Part shown: positions 36,817 to 47,558 of the stretch, in pieces | Layout: every line of letters begins with the position of its first letter | How positions within the stretch are numbered: the stretch's first letter is position 1 | NCBI GenBank assembly: GCA_030248295.1 | Contig: JASANH010000686.1 | Span: 26,641 to 90,640 of the forward strand | From: Mesodorylaimus sp. YZB2_4 | Lineage: Eukaryota; Nematoda; Enoplea; Dorylaimida; Dorylaimidae | Direction: 5' to 3' | Length of the DNA: 64,000 nt | Made by a program: the position numbers and the translations under genes | Notes under the pieces: model-generated | The model's database searches: none | Told to the model about the DNA's origin: nothing | What the model saw: the letters and a program-made list of their open reading frames with translations, nothing else

Positions 36817-39800
36817 AGTTTACCTCGAAAAGCTAAATCAATTAAAACATCAACTTCAAATGTTGGTCGTCGGAACTCACGCCGATTATGTTCGCCAATT
36901 GGAGAAACTTCGAGCTGAACACGTTGAAGACGTTGATTTCAATAAATTATGCCGACAACTGGAAGTAAGCGATTGGGGATTATAAAATCGCAAAGAGCTA
37001 GCTCCGTTTTTCAAACTAAGCTTTGGTTCTTCAGAAAATTCTTTCAAGGAACATAAATTTTTGAAGTTAAGATCAAATTATTGTCTCTTTCAATTTATAC
37101 CGACGTTTTTAAATTATGCACCATAAATACTTTTGAAATTTCGAAAAAAGGATTTTCACTTTTGTATGCGCCAGAATGTCGGGTTTTTTGAGGTATAGTA
37201 ATATTTGAATTTTCATTATTCTGATAGCAAAAAATTCAAAAAACTACCTTTCCGGGACTGAATTTTACCCGTGAAAGCTCTATGCGACTGAGCTCGAACC
37301 ACTTTCGAATTGGTAAGGTGTGTAATCCGTTAGTGCATGCCGCATCAACTTTTCATTTCATATTTGACATGGTAATAGCATTGAAAAGGGGCAGTCAATG
37401 TTCGGTTGCCAAGTGACATCCCTCGTCAACTGACCTCTCGGGGTGCCACGCTCTAGGCCTTGGTGTCCTTATCGATTGCGCGAGACTTGTCTGGGCCAAA
37501 AAATTTTTTTCTTTTCCAGGTGGAACGCGTTGAACGAGATTGTGAAAATGAAAAGACAGCGGCATTGCGAGAGTTCGAGGTAATTTCTTTAATTTCCATA
37601 GCGTGCCTGAAACCAATTTTTTATGGCTTTTAGGAGAAAAGAGCGGAATTACGAGAAAGTTTGATTACAGAACTCGAAGAGCGACGAAGGCAAATCGAGC
37701 ATGAATATCAAACTATGGAATTGACCAGTGGTAAGTGAATTTACGAAGGACAGACTTCCTGTAAGGGTCGATCTGTCCTGATCTTAACTTGCCGAGTGAA
37801 AATTTTGACCTCATGAGCTTATGGTGACGCAGAAGTCAAACATTTTTCACCCCTGCCCATGGAAATACTTACAAAAACGTGTTGCTAGGGCACTATCGGC
37901 CACATGTCCCCAGCAATTGGTCCTTTTATGATCTAGAATATATCAAAATGATAAGCTATCGAACGCTTTTTAAAGCCTTTTCCTAGGTCTTTCCGTTCGT
38001 GAGATATTCCCGCCAAAAGTCAAAGTTCAAACTTTTCTACGCATACTTGTGCGAATAACTCGCAACAGAAAAACAAAACCCACTCAAAGTCTTACCATAT
38101 GTGCCCCTTGGTACCCGCTTTCAAAAAATATAGGTACTTGTTAGGGTCAAAATCGCAAAAGCCTTTAAACTTCCTTACTATGGTTTTGTTTCACGATTTC
38201 TCGACTTCGATCGCGGGCGGCTATAGAAACCGTACATAGCCTGTCTTGTAGAGTAGAAAAAATGCAGTTATCTGAGTCGTTCCGCATGTTCAAAAGACAC
38301 ACAGAACCGTGTGCAGGGTGCGTATTTCTCAAGTGTATCCTGGCGGCTCGCGACGCGTCTGCGACCGACAGTTTCGTTGCAGTCGCAAATAGTCGTAGAC
38401 GCGTCGCAGGCTCCCGCAGTCCTTGTCAGGGTGGAGTTAAGAAAAACGCGTGAGGGCGGTAACCGTGAGACGCATCTGCGATTATTTGCGACTGCAACGA
38501 AAGCTTGTGCGCCGTTGCAGGCCCTTCAAAAACAGTCGCGAACGTGTCGTGAGCCGCAAAGGAACACTTCAGAAATACGCTCCCCGTACGCGGTTTTTTT
38601 CTGACTTCTGAATATGGGAAAGGGCTACTCTTGTAGCATTTTTCTGCTCTACAAGATAGGCCTTGTCTGGTATCGACAAATAGCCCGCGATCGAAGTCGA
38701 GAGATTAAAAATTCAAACTGTAGCTGGCAATTTTAGAAGTTTTTTGCGATTTTGACCCCAACATGTAAAGACAATGGAAATAACATACTGTACGTATATT
38801 TTCTGAAAGCGGGTACCAAAGGGCACATATGGTAAAAATTTTGAGGGATTTTGTTTTTCTTTTTGAGTTATTCGCGCAAATATGTGCAGGAAAATTTGAA
38901 TTTTGACTTTTGGCGGGAATATCTCACGAATGGTGAGGCGTCGGAGAAATTTTAAAAAAGGCATTCGATAGCTTGTCATCTTGCGGTCATTGTGATACAT
39001 TCTAGATCATTGCAGGACCAAGGGTTGGGGAGATACGAGTGATATCGCCCAAGGGGACGGGATAAAAATATTTTGACCTTTGCGTCACCCCATACACTCA
39101 AGGGGTACTAAGCGCAAATAAATCATAGAGTCAAGATTTTTTTCTTGGCAAGGTCTTGGTCGACCCTTACAGAAACCCTGTCTTTAAACTTACCTGTTAC
39201 ATAACGAAATTTCGAGTATCAGTGAATTTTACTTTACTTCGTTTCAGATAGCGTGGAAGTAAAACCAATGAAAACTCGTAATTTACGTCGTCGTTACAAT
39301 GACCCGACACCAGTAAATGATGGCAAACGTGCACGAAAAGCATCGCCGACCCTAAATTTAATGTTGCCAAGTTCAGAAATTGCCGAAGATTTGAAATTGA
39401 TCTCAGCTGCAACGGCCAATTTACCTTCGTCGACGAATTCGGACTGTCTAGGATCCACTTCGAGGACGAGTCCAACTTTTAGACGTGATAAGAATTCTCC
39501 AGACGAAGGATCGGGCGACAACCATGGGTCGGGCGGGGGATCGGACGGCGGACTCGGCGATGAGTACGATGCAACGGCAGAAGTGGTCATCGAGGATGGA
39601 AAATTGATTTATCAGAAAAAATGGTAGATTTAGCGTCCCTCGAGGCTTATTTCTTTAAAATTAATACCCTTCGTTTTAGTTATACCAGAGGGCAGTCAGT
39701 CTACGTTGAAACATCCGATTCGACTCGATCGACCGCAGTTGTTCAAACGATTGGAACTCGCGATGTAAGATTATTAATTCATGCGGGTCCTTCCCATCTT

Positions 39801-39907
39801 AGCTTTTTTTGTAGCTTACACTTCGTCTGAGCAATGGAAAACGAATGCACGTCACGTTAGCGCAATTACAACAAGGAAAATGCGTCCTGTGGCGCCGTCC
39901 AACATGA
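36817..39907 (+). CDS. SDS3/BRMS1 family protein of the Sin3-HDAC corepressor complex, 5' end unresolved
   Basis: Six exons (36817-36964, 37520-37579, 37634-37730, 39248-39623, 39680-39764, 39815-39907) encode the last 286 residues. The first starts with a partial codon, so at least one upstream exon is missing. A long coiled coil covers the first 100 residues (YLEKLNQLKHQLQMLV to ELEERRRQIEHEYQTMEL). SVEVKPMKTRNLRRRYNDP matches the SDS3 linker that follows the Sin3-binding helix. The C-terminal domain includes EDGKLIYQKK and ends LTLRLSNGKRMHVTLAQLQQ. In human SUDS3 the expected Trp after EDGKLYYDKR is retained; here the splice at 39623/39680 gives Cys. Introns 2, 4 and 5 are 54, 56 and 50 nt, while the third resolved intron is 1,517 nt because it carries a foldback element. 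Confidence 0.88.
37747..39186. repeat. 1.4-kb foldback element (long inverted repeat)
   Basis: The element starts near AAGGACAGACTTCCTGTAAG and ends in the reverse complement at 39186. The arms extend inwards for about 500 nt each with matched landmarks: TTTTGGCGGGAATATCTCAC, GGGTACCAAAGGGCACATAT, ATCGAAGTCGAGA and TCTACAAGA each face an inverted partner. The centre (38300-38590) is itself palindromic, with CGTATTTCT at both ends and GTCGCAAATA facing TATTTGCGAC. It has no coding capacity and fills most of an SDS3 intron. Confidence 0.85.
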
Positions 39908-39925
39908 AATTGTACAAAAGGTATT

Positions 39926-42900
39926 CTAATGCAGCCACTCGTTCATATACGACTTGCACGCTTCTTTCGCTACGTACGTCTTGATTGTATTAATATCTAT
40001 TTGTAACTTGATGGGTTGGAACTGGCGCAGAATGAATTGAGATTTAGTAACCTTAGTCGGAACGAATAGACCCAGATCGCATAGCTTGTCAAATACCTGA
40101 AAATGAGGCCAGGCATAGCAGTGGACAGGATAAGCCAGAGGTACTGACCTGTAACATGACTTGTTTTGGATAAACGGGTGCGTCCGCGATGCTTCGATTT
40201 TCTCGTTGAATAACTGAAAAGTACTCTGAAATGGAAAATTATCGATTAATCAAGTGATCAAAGCCAATCAATATTAGCCTACCTCTATAAATCAGCTCGA
40301 AATTGAGACCATCGTCGGTATGGTAACGTTGACAGCATTGGGCTGCCGCTAACAGAATACTCAGTTCCAGCGAAGACAGGCCTGAAATATCAACTGTCGT
40401 ATTGAAAACTTAGAGCTATCGCTATAACTACTGTAGTTTCGCATTTGTCAAGGTTACACGAGGCTACGAGGTTACGCAAGACCACTCAAACCAATTTTTA
40501 AGGAAAGCAGATTGCTAGAGGAGGTAGAACAGGGCACGGCTCAACCAATCAGTTTTTGCTATTGCTATATTTCGGTGCTCCAAGGGCACCGCACACGACT
40601 GTAGGGTGCCCTTGGAGTGCTTGGGGATCACATCGGGGTCAACCCCTGGCAGGCTGGGAGGTGCCTGAATGCTCGGGTACGCCCTGACCATTGCCGCTCA
40701 TGCTCCTAAGCTTACATATGGGTTTCTTTAAGTCACTCAGGGGCTGATCCCGAACTCCTACTGACTGAGCCACTTGATAAGACTGACCTTTTAAGACCAT
40801 CATCCGTGAATCGATATCGAATAACTGATCGATTGCATGTCGGAATAATTCCGGTTCCAATCGTGCTTCTTCGTCCCATAACGCGATAACTGCAGTCTGA
40901 AAAGAGATCGATAATCGTTCAGTAGCGATCGACTGGTCAGAATCAGCTTTGACCAATCTATCGACAGCCGGATCTATCAGCCTGGCGGGCCACGATAGCT
41001 CAGCCGCCAGAATTGATTCATCAGTCAACATAAACTATGAATCAATATTGATCAGTCAGCGATGATCAATCGATGCTGCTCAGTCAGCCATCATCAATCC
41101 CTACTCAGTCGATACAGATCAGTCAGGACATCGATCACCACTGCCATTCCAGTGCACTGTCCACAGGATTCCAGCATTGCTAGCTGTCAGGATAAGCCCA
41201 TCGCCCCGTTCCGCTCCCCGCGCCCACCACCCCCTTACCAGATACTGCTTCAAACTTTGCAACGATCGATTCTTGTCATAGACACGTTTCAAGCAATCGT
41301 TGACCTCCACGTTCGCAAATGCTTCCTGGAACAGAGTCCGTGACACGCCTGACCAGATGTTGTTGCACCCCTCACCTCGACCAACTTATTCCAGGCCGCG
41401 GCATCCCGACCACCATCGTCCAGCCGAATCCACTCCCTCGCATAATCCACATACTTCTCCAATCCCCAATCATTGAGCAACAAGATAGATTTCTTCGAAA
41501 TTCGCGACTGCACCCGTTTCTCCAACAATTCCATCGCCTCCTTAAAAGGCAACAATGCCAAAGGGGGAAGTTTTCTAAAAAATTCAATAATTACCAAATT
41601 AGAACTAATTCCGATCACCAATAACGGTCGGATGGCATTGTGGGTAGCATCGAGTAAACTGTACAAAAAGTTTTGTTTCTCCGCCGATCGATCACTTGCG
41701 AAACGATCGAATTCATCCACCAATATGATCAGTGGTTTACGACGTCCTGCAAGAAAGAAGAGAGATCAAAAGAAGAACAGTTTGTGCCTTCGGGGACTTA
41801 CCACTTCTCAACAGATCTCCAACAGCACCCACCACTGACAGCTAGAAAAGCAGGACACGGGTGTAGGGCAACGCACAGTGTGGTCGAGTCCTGCAAGGTG
41901 GCAGTAGTGCCGGCTGCCCGCCCACCCTGGTAGCGAGTGGACGGGCTTGTACAGTTGATTCAGTCCCCGACGATGGAGGTCGGTTAGGAAAACCGGAAAC
42001 CAGGGATCCATCTACCATTATCCAGCTACCTAGCCAGACCTGATCCCGCATGACCTAAGCAGCCAGACTGGGTGACTCCGAGTGGAGAGACGGAAGCCCA
42101 ACCAGCAGGCAGCCCTTGCCAAGCACCACAGCTGAGGAAGGCGGTGCCCAGCGCAGGATGTGGACACAGATGGACAGTGCCCACGCCTCGTTATGACGTT
42201 CGACCAGGTACAGGCAAAACATTCTGAAAAGGGACGAGTGACCATCGCCCAGCAAGTTAGCCATGGGACTAACGATAAGCCCGAGCCTGTCCAGCACGCT
42301 ATTCTCACTCGAGCGCCCTCCTCTGGCTCTGCTGGACGGATGACATACCAGCAACGTGCTTTGGAGACACAAGAGGGCATCCAGGACTGGACATCACATC
42401 AGTTCCACAGACAATGGCTCTGAATCCTCGCCTCGCTCGACTCGTCTGGCTTCCAACTCTCCACTCAAAGCATCCGTGCCAGACCAGGCTTCTCCTAACC
42501 AACCTCCATCGACGAGAATTGAACCCAGGACGACCCCAGCCCTCGCCACCAGCCCGGGTGTAGGCCAATTACGCCGTTCCCAGCTGCGCTTTTCCCAATT
42601 GCGCTGTTTCAATTGCACCGATCCCAATTGCGCCATTTCCCGACTGCGCCATCACCCAGTACCGCTGTTCTCACTTGCGCCGTTTGCACTTCCGCTGTGC
42701 CTTAGTTGCGCCGTTTGCAGCGCTACTTCCATTAGCGCCATTTCGGCGAGCCTGTTTTAACCTGGATTGACACGTGATAACCCTGATATCAGCGAGGCAA
42801 GGGCATCCTAGACGGGACACCGACTTCCTCGCACGATCGAGGGTTTGAACCCTGCCAGTGCTGGATAGCTGAGATTGTCCCCTCGTTTGGCTTCCATCTC

Positions 42901-45299
42901 TCTATCGGAGCACCTCTAGGGTACCGGGTGAGTCACCCACAGCCTGGCGTGCAAGGTCAGCGAGGTTATCTACGAGTTAGCTAGGTCGCAAACTGAGCTC
43001 CTTCGGTAGGAATTGAACCCAGGACGACTCCAGCCTCCTAAGCAACATGAAGGGAGCGAATGCCGAACCACCTTCATTGTTGCACATAAAATCGGACAGG
43101 GTTTCTCTTGGCCGGCTCAGGCTATCCAATTCAAAATTCTGACCCTTCAGAATGAGGGCCTCAGCTCAATCAGGATGTTATTGCGGACATAAATAAAAAT
43201 TTGACGTTGCAAAACAAATTTGATAACCGTGAAATCGATGGATATCAATACATTCGTGGGGCTTCCTACAACCTGGCAAGTCCCATGTCTTTCTAGTTGC
43301 AGTTGCATCTGGGGTTTTTGGTTGACACTTTTTGCAAGCTTGTTCAAAGACAAGTTTCAATTTTATAATAACAAAGACCAAGTGCCTATGGTAGAACTAG
43401 GCCCAAATGGGAATGGCGCATGCGGGATCCGGCGCCTTTGAGCAATGTCGCAATTGGGAACAGCACAAATGGGACACAGCGCGATTGGGAATGGTGCAAT
43501 AGAAACGGCGCAATTGGGAATGGCGCAACTGAAAGTGGCGCAACTGGCTACATCCCGACACTCACCTCCTCGCCTTCCCCCTCATCCACTTCGACCACTT
43601 CGTCAAGCTGTCTGGCCATTTCCTTCACCGCCGCTGTGTCCGTAGTTTGCAGAAGACCTAAAAATCTTCACCTCTGTCAGTATTTGGGAGCAGCAGGCTC
43701 AGGCCAGCAGCCCTAACTGCGAGGCCGCGGTTCCAAAGTGACAGAGTCTGCAATTCGATCACTGTCCTTCCACGCCAGGCAGTGGATGACTCACGATCAG
43801 CCAGTAGATTAGAAGGCGGACGCCAAACAACCAGTCGACAGACCCCTCCTCGCCCTGCCATCCTGTGACACTGGTGATCCCAGTGAAGAGGTCAGACCAA
43901 GCTGCCCTGAGCTGATTATCACACCTGGTTTGGCTACTGCAACCCTCGTGCCTGGCGGGCCTTGCCGAGTCGGAGAGAATGATCGATAGTCTCCCCTTGG
44001 CCAAGCATGGTCGGGAGACTTGCCTAGCCCCAGTCAGAGTTTATGTCCCGCCGGCTTCAGTCGGGCACGTTCTCTCTTGCGCCTGCCCGACTTGGTTGCA
44101 CTCGTCCAGACAGGGGGGATCATTCTCTCCCACCAGGCGCCAGGGCTGCACAGACAGACTCATCGTAAAAAGGAAAACTGGAGCAGCCCCAATTACAGAC
44201 CACCAGTTCCATGCAAATCACAAACAGGACTCACCGTTCACAGTCACACTATCGACAGGATACTTGAGATTCGCGATGCATGTCTGCACGAGCTGAAGAG
44301 GGGTACATTCAAAGATTGACCACAAAGCCACAGCCGCAGGAAACAGATGCTAGCAAGGATCCCCTGCGTCCTCAGACCATCCTGTCCCACCTGTGTCACT
44401 GAATGAACTGCAACTCATGACCGAGAAGACAAAACCCCTGACTGCATCAAAGCTAGACTCCCGACCGTCTGCGGCTGAAACATCAACCCGACAGGTTGAT
44501 GTCTCCCAGCCAGGGGAGATCGATATCTCTCCCACTCGCCATGGCTAGCTGCGGGTTGCAGGACCTTCCTCTCTAGGACTGCCCATGGGCAATTGGCCAC
44601 TGCGCTGCTTTGCAACCTGCTCCACATGTGCACCCGCAGCACTGATCGTGCGACAGGAACTGTAGAGCAGCGGCCAGAGCAACCCCAGGTCGATTTTACA
44701 CGTCAGTGCTGATGATCTATACATCGATTTGTTGATTGATCGATCGATCGACTGATCCAGCAATCGCTGGACTGCTGGCATCCATGAACTGGCAGATAAC
44801 GCATAACAAATCAATGTCTGATCAAGCCATATTTCGATCGATCGACGGATCGAAATTTAATCGTCTTGTTGGTTGATCGATCCACCGATCAAAATTTTTG
44901 ATTGATCGAGAATCGATTCCTGTGCAAGCCAAATCAACCGGTCGATTTGTTGCTTGATCAATCAATCAATCGACTTATCCAGCAATACTCGCATGGCAGA
45001 TAATGCATCACAAATCGATTCCTGATCGAGCCAACTAATCAACCACAAATCGATAAATCGATCGATCCCCACTCAACTCACCACCGTCTTGCCAACACCT
45101 CTCGCTCCCAACACCAACATCGACCCGCTCTTCTTCTCCGCCGCCAATCTCGTCATAGAACTCATCAACTCCCTGAAACACACGCCATGTCATCACCCCT
45201 CAACCCCCCCCAGATCCCCACTTACCTTCTCTGCTGGTAGAAACAATTCAATTTCCGTTCATCCATCATTCCAAGCACCAGTCCTCGAATTGACCCCAT
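39926..45299 (-). CDS. ORC4: origin recognition complex subunit 4
   Basis: Twelve exons (45226-45299, 45082-45172, 44235-44292, 43566-43657, 41802-41841, 41595-41746, 41376-41540, 41239-41325, 40788-40896, 40283-40381, 40149-40225, 39926-40096) give 404 residues, against 436 in human. The AAA+ core has Walker A (LGARGVGKT) and Walker B (LIILVDEFDRF). GLLQTTDTAAVKEMARQL, ELLEKRVQSRIS (sensor region) and GLSSLELSILLAAAQCC of the winged-helix domain match ORC4. ORC4 is part of the six-subunit complex that marks replication origins. Intron 6 is 54 nt, has no stop and keeps the frame. Introns 2 to 4 are long and repeat-filled. A TATTTCAG lies one base before the ATG. Confidence 0.93.
40560..40785 (-). 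repeat. family-A repeat in an ORC4 intron
   Basis: On the minus strand it begins AAGTGGCTCAGTCAGTAGGA, matching the A-box-like head of the 28.5-kb copy. At the far end lies an internal inverted repeat (CTCCAAGGGCACC facing GGTGCCCTTGGAG, 40578-40619). Confidence 0.5.
41900..43055. repeat. nested family-B repeats in ORC4 intron 4
   Basis: At least three family-B pieces lie here. A forward piece is at about 41905-42110 (GATGGAGGTCGGTTAGG, GAGTGGAGAGACGGA). A reverse piece is at about 42440-42560 (GAATTGAACCCAGGACGACC). A second reverse piece is at about 42830-43045 (GGTACCGGGTGAGTCACCCA and GAATTGAACCCAGGACGACT). A further forward piece is at 43745-43835 (CCACGCCAGGCAGTGGATGA). They share the words of the 16.3-kb unit. 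Confidence 0.6.
42565..42760. repeat. minisatellite, CCCAATTGCGCCATT-like units
   Basis: About a dozen degenerate 11-16-nt units occur, with consensus near CCCAATTGCGCC. The same unit in reverse complement forms a second array at 43400-43555. Confidence 0.7.
43400..43555. repeat. minisatellite, inverse orientation of the 42.6-kb array
   Basis: Degenerate units near GGCGCAATTGGGAATG occur about eight times, the reverse complement of the array at 42565-42760. The array lies only 11 bp from the donor side of an ORC4 exon (43566). Confidence 0.7.
43915..44115. repeat. family-C repeat in ORC4 intron 3
   Basis: It contains AACCCTCGTGCCTGG, GAGTCGGAGAGAATGATCGA, CGGGAGACTTGCCTAGCC and CGCCTGCCCGACTTGGTT. 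The same order of words is found at 48.70-48.89 kb. Another fragment lies at 44455-44580 (GTTGATGTCTCCCAGCCAGG). Confidence 0.55.
44720..45068. repeat. degenerate (GATC)n / ATCGAT-rich block in ORC4 intron 2
   Basis: Runs such as GATTGATCGATCGATCGACT recur throughout, interleaved with a longer unit containing GGCAGATAA and AATCGATT. It ends 13 bp before the donor side of exon 2. Confidence 0.65.
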
Positions 45300-47558
45300 C
45301 CTGAAATACTGTCTTCTCATCCTGCCCTCAACCATCCCCCATCACAGTAGCAGTCACACCAACCACGACAATCACAAGTCAACCCTTTGAACTAACTTTT
45401 TATTTATATCCCATGAATAATTGAAAAAAAGAAACTCGTTTTTCATCAAAAAATCAAAGCTGTAAAATGTGAAAGAATTTTTTTAAAAATACCATCGAAA
45501 GACAAAAAATTCAATGAAATGTTTCTTTCAATTTTAAAAAATACAGCACATAATCAATAATCCCAAATAATCCAATACGCTAAGAAGCTAATATACTGAA
45601 ATGGGTAAACCGTATTTTTTTAATGCGTACAAGAAAAAAATTAAACGAAACCACCTGGATTATACACTGTGTAATCGAAGGCCATCAAAGCTGCCGATAT
45701 ACGCGCATAAAATCACAAAAATAAGAAAAAAATACGCGCATATTTTTTCGTAGCGGAATAGAATATATCAAGAGAAAAAAACCGTTGCATTCAAATAAGG
45801 TATGTTTCTCCTTCCACCAAAAAACAAATCCAGCACACGCTCGTAAATCATTGCTCAAAAATTCAATCATCCTAAACTTTTTTTAGGTTTTCTCTTTTTA
45901 ATTTTTTTTGATTTTTTAAAAATCTAAACAATGTGAAAAATGGCCAAAAAAATTGGCCAACCACCGCTACTATGTAAAATATGAGAACAGAAAACATAAA
46001 ACGCGCTTTGGTGAATCCTCGTAATATAGCACAGCGGGGTCAACAACCCAGCAGCATTCAAAAATAACATTTATTTATTCGGAATCCAAAAAAATTTAAT
46101 TTCGATTCCAAATAAATAAATTTCAAAATTATTTTCATCTCATAAAAAAGGGAAAAAATTAAACCACCACCCCCTTCTTTCAATTAATTTCAGAGACCAC
46201 AAAAAATGCAAATATTTTGTCTCATGAAAAAAATTGCAATTTTTTTCAAATCTTTCTTTCACAAGACTTACACCCGACATGATCAACATCGCATTTGAGC
46301 ACGTACGGCACGTGTCCAAAAAAAAGGTAAATCACACGTCAAAAGAACAAATTTTTCTCACTTCAAAATCAAATATTGCTGCATTTCTCAAATTCTACTT
46401 ACCTTAATGATCAAATCCAAATTTTTTCCATTTCCAAAATCGTACAAAACTTACGACAGCACGCTTTTTTCATACAGCATTCTTACGGTAGACCAAAAAA
46501 AATTATAATAAATGTGTAAACGCAGACAAAAAATTTCATTAGCACCGTTAAAAGAAAAACCAAATTCGCCGTTCACGTCTCCTCCGACTAATTAACGCCA
46601 AAAATACAAAAAAAAACTTGAAAACAAACCACACCGTGTGTACTTTCAATGAAAAAACTTGCCCGTTCTAAAAAAACTTCGAACGGCCAGTTTCAATCGA
46701 TAGACACACGCAAAAAGCGATAAGGCCAAAATAGTAAGGTTATACGCATCGAATAGAGTAGTACGCTTCTTTAGTGAACTGTATTTGGGCCATATTTATA
46801 AAGATACTAAAAAGATGTAATCACTTAACGAAAAAGAATTCTACACTTTTAAGACCTACGAAAGGGCAAAAAACCTTCGCATATTTTCTTTAGAGCGCAC
46901 AAGCTTTCTCGGGAAGACACTTCACAAAGGTCGATCGCTCACATCTTTGCCTTAAAAAATCAAAAGAAAAACCAAATACCGAAGCACACTTTCATAATCA
47001 CCTATCTTACAGCCGTCCATCAAAAAAATTACCTTTTCTTTTTTTGGGATTTTCAATGAAAACAACTGACATAGCTATTAAATGTATCTAAGTTCACCAA
47101 AAAACCTGCAAAACTCCTCACAACGAACCTGACAGGTGACTAGCGCGAAAAAATAAAACCAGGCCATTATCATTTACGGTACGCGAAAAAATCTCATTTT
47201 TTCAAAGCCATTCACTTTTGAAAATCTATTCCCAATCACCCCTTCGCCCACCCCAAGTTAGGCCTTGATTTTCAAATTACATGCCTTTCATATCAAAATT
47301 TGGGAACTGAAAAATGAAAAAATTTTTTCCTCACTGGAATACTGTACCGCAAAAACACCAACCACAAGAGCTTTGGGCGATTCGATTTAAAAGTGCACAA
47401 AAAAATGACAAAATAAACACGAAAAAGCTGTTGAAAACGAGAGAAAAATTGAAAAAGCGACATTGTAAAAACCTGAAAACTCCTCCCCGTCGATCGAATG
47501 AAAATATACGAAAAATCCCACCTCGAACCAAATAATTCCATTCACCGTACCAATCCAT
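45300..47558 (-). other. AT-rich region, probable long 3'UTR of the TRIM-NHL gene plus ORC4 5' flank
   Basis: No exon is seen in 2.26 kb. The base composition is much more AT-rich than the neighbours, and the plus strand is A-rich, so the minus strand is U-rich. A minus-strand AATAAATAAATG near 46073 and another AATAAA near 45405 are candidate poly(A) sites. Brat/LIN-41-type genes often have long regulated 3'UTRs. I saw no exact let-7 seed complement. Confidence 0.4.
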
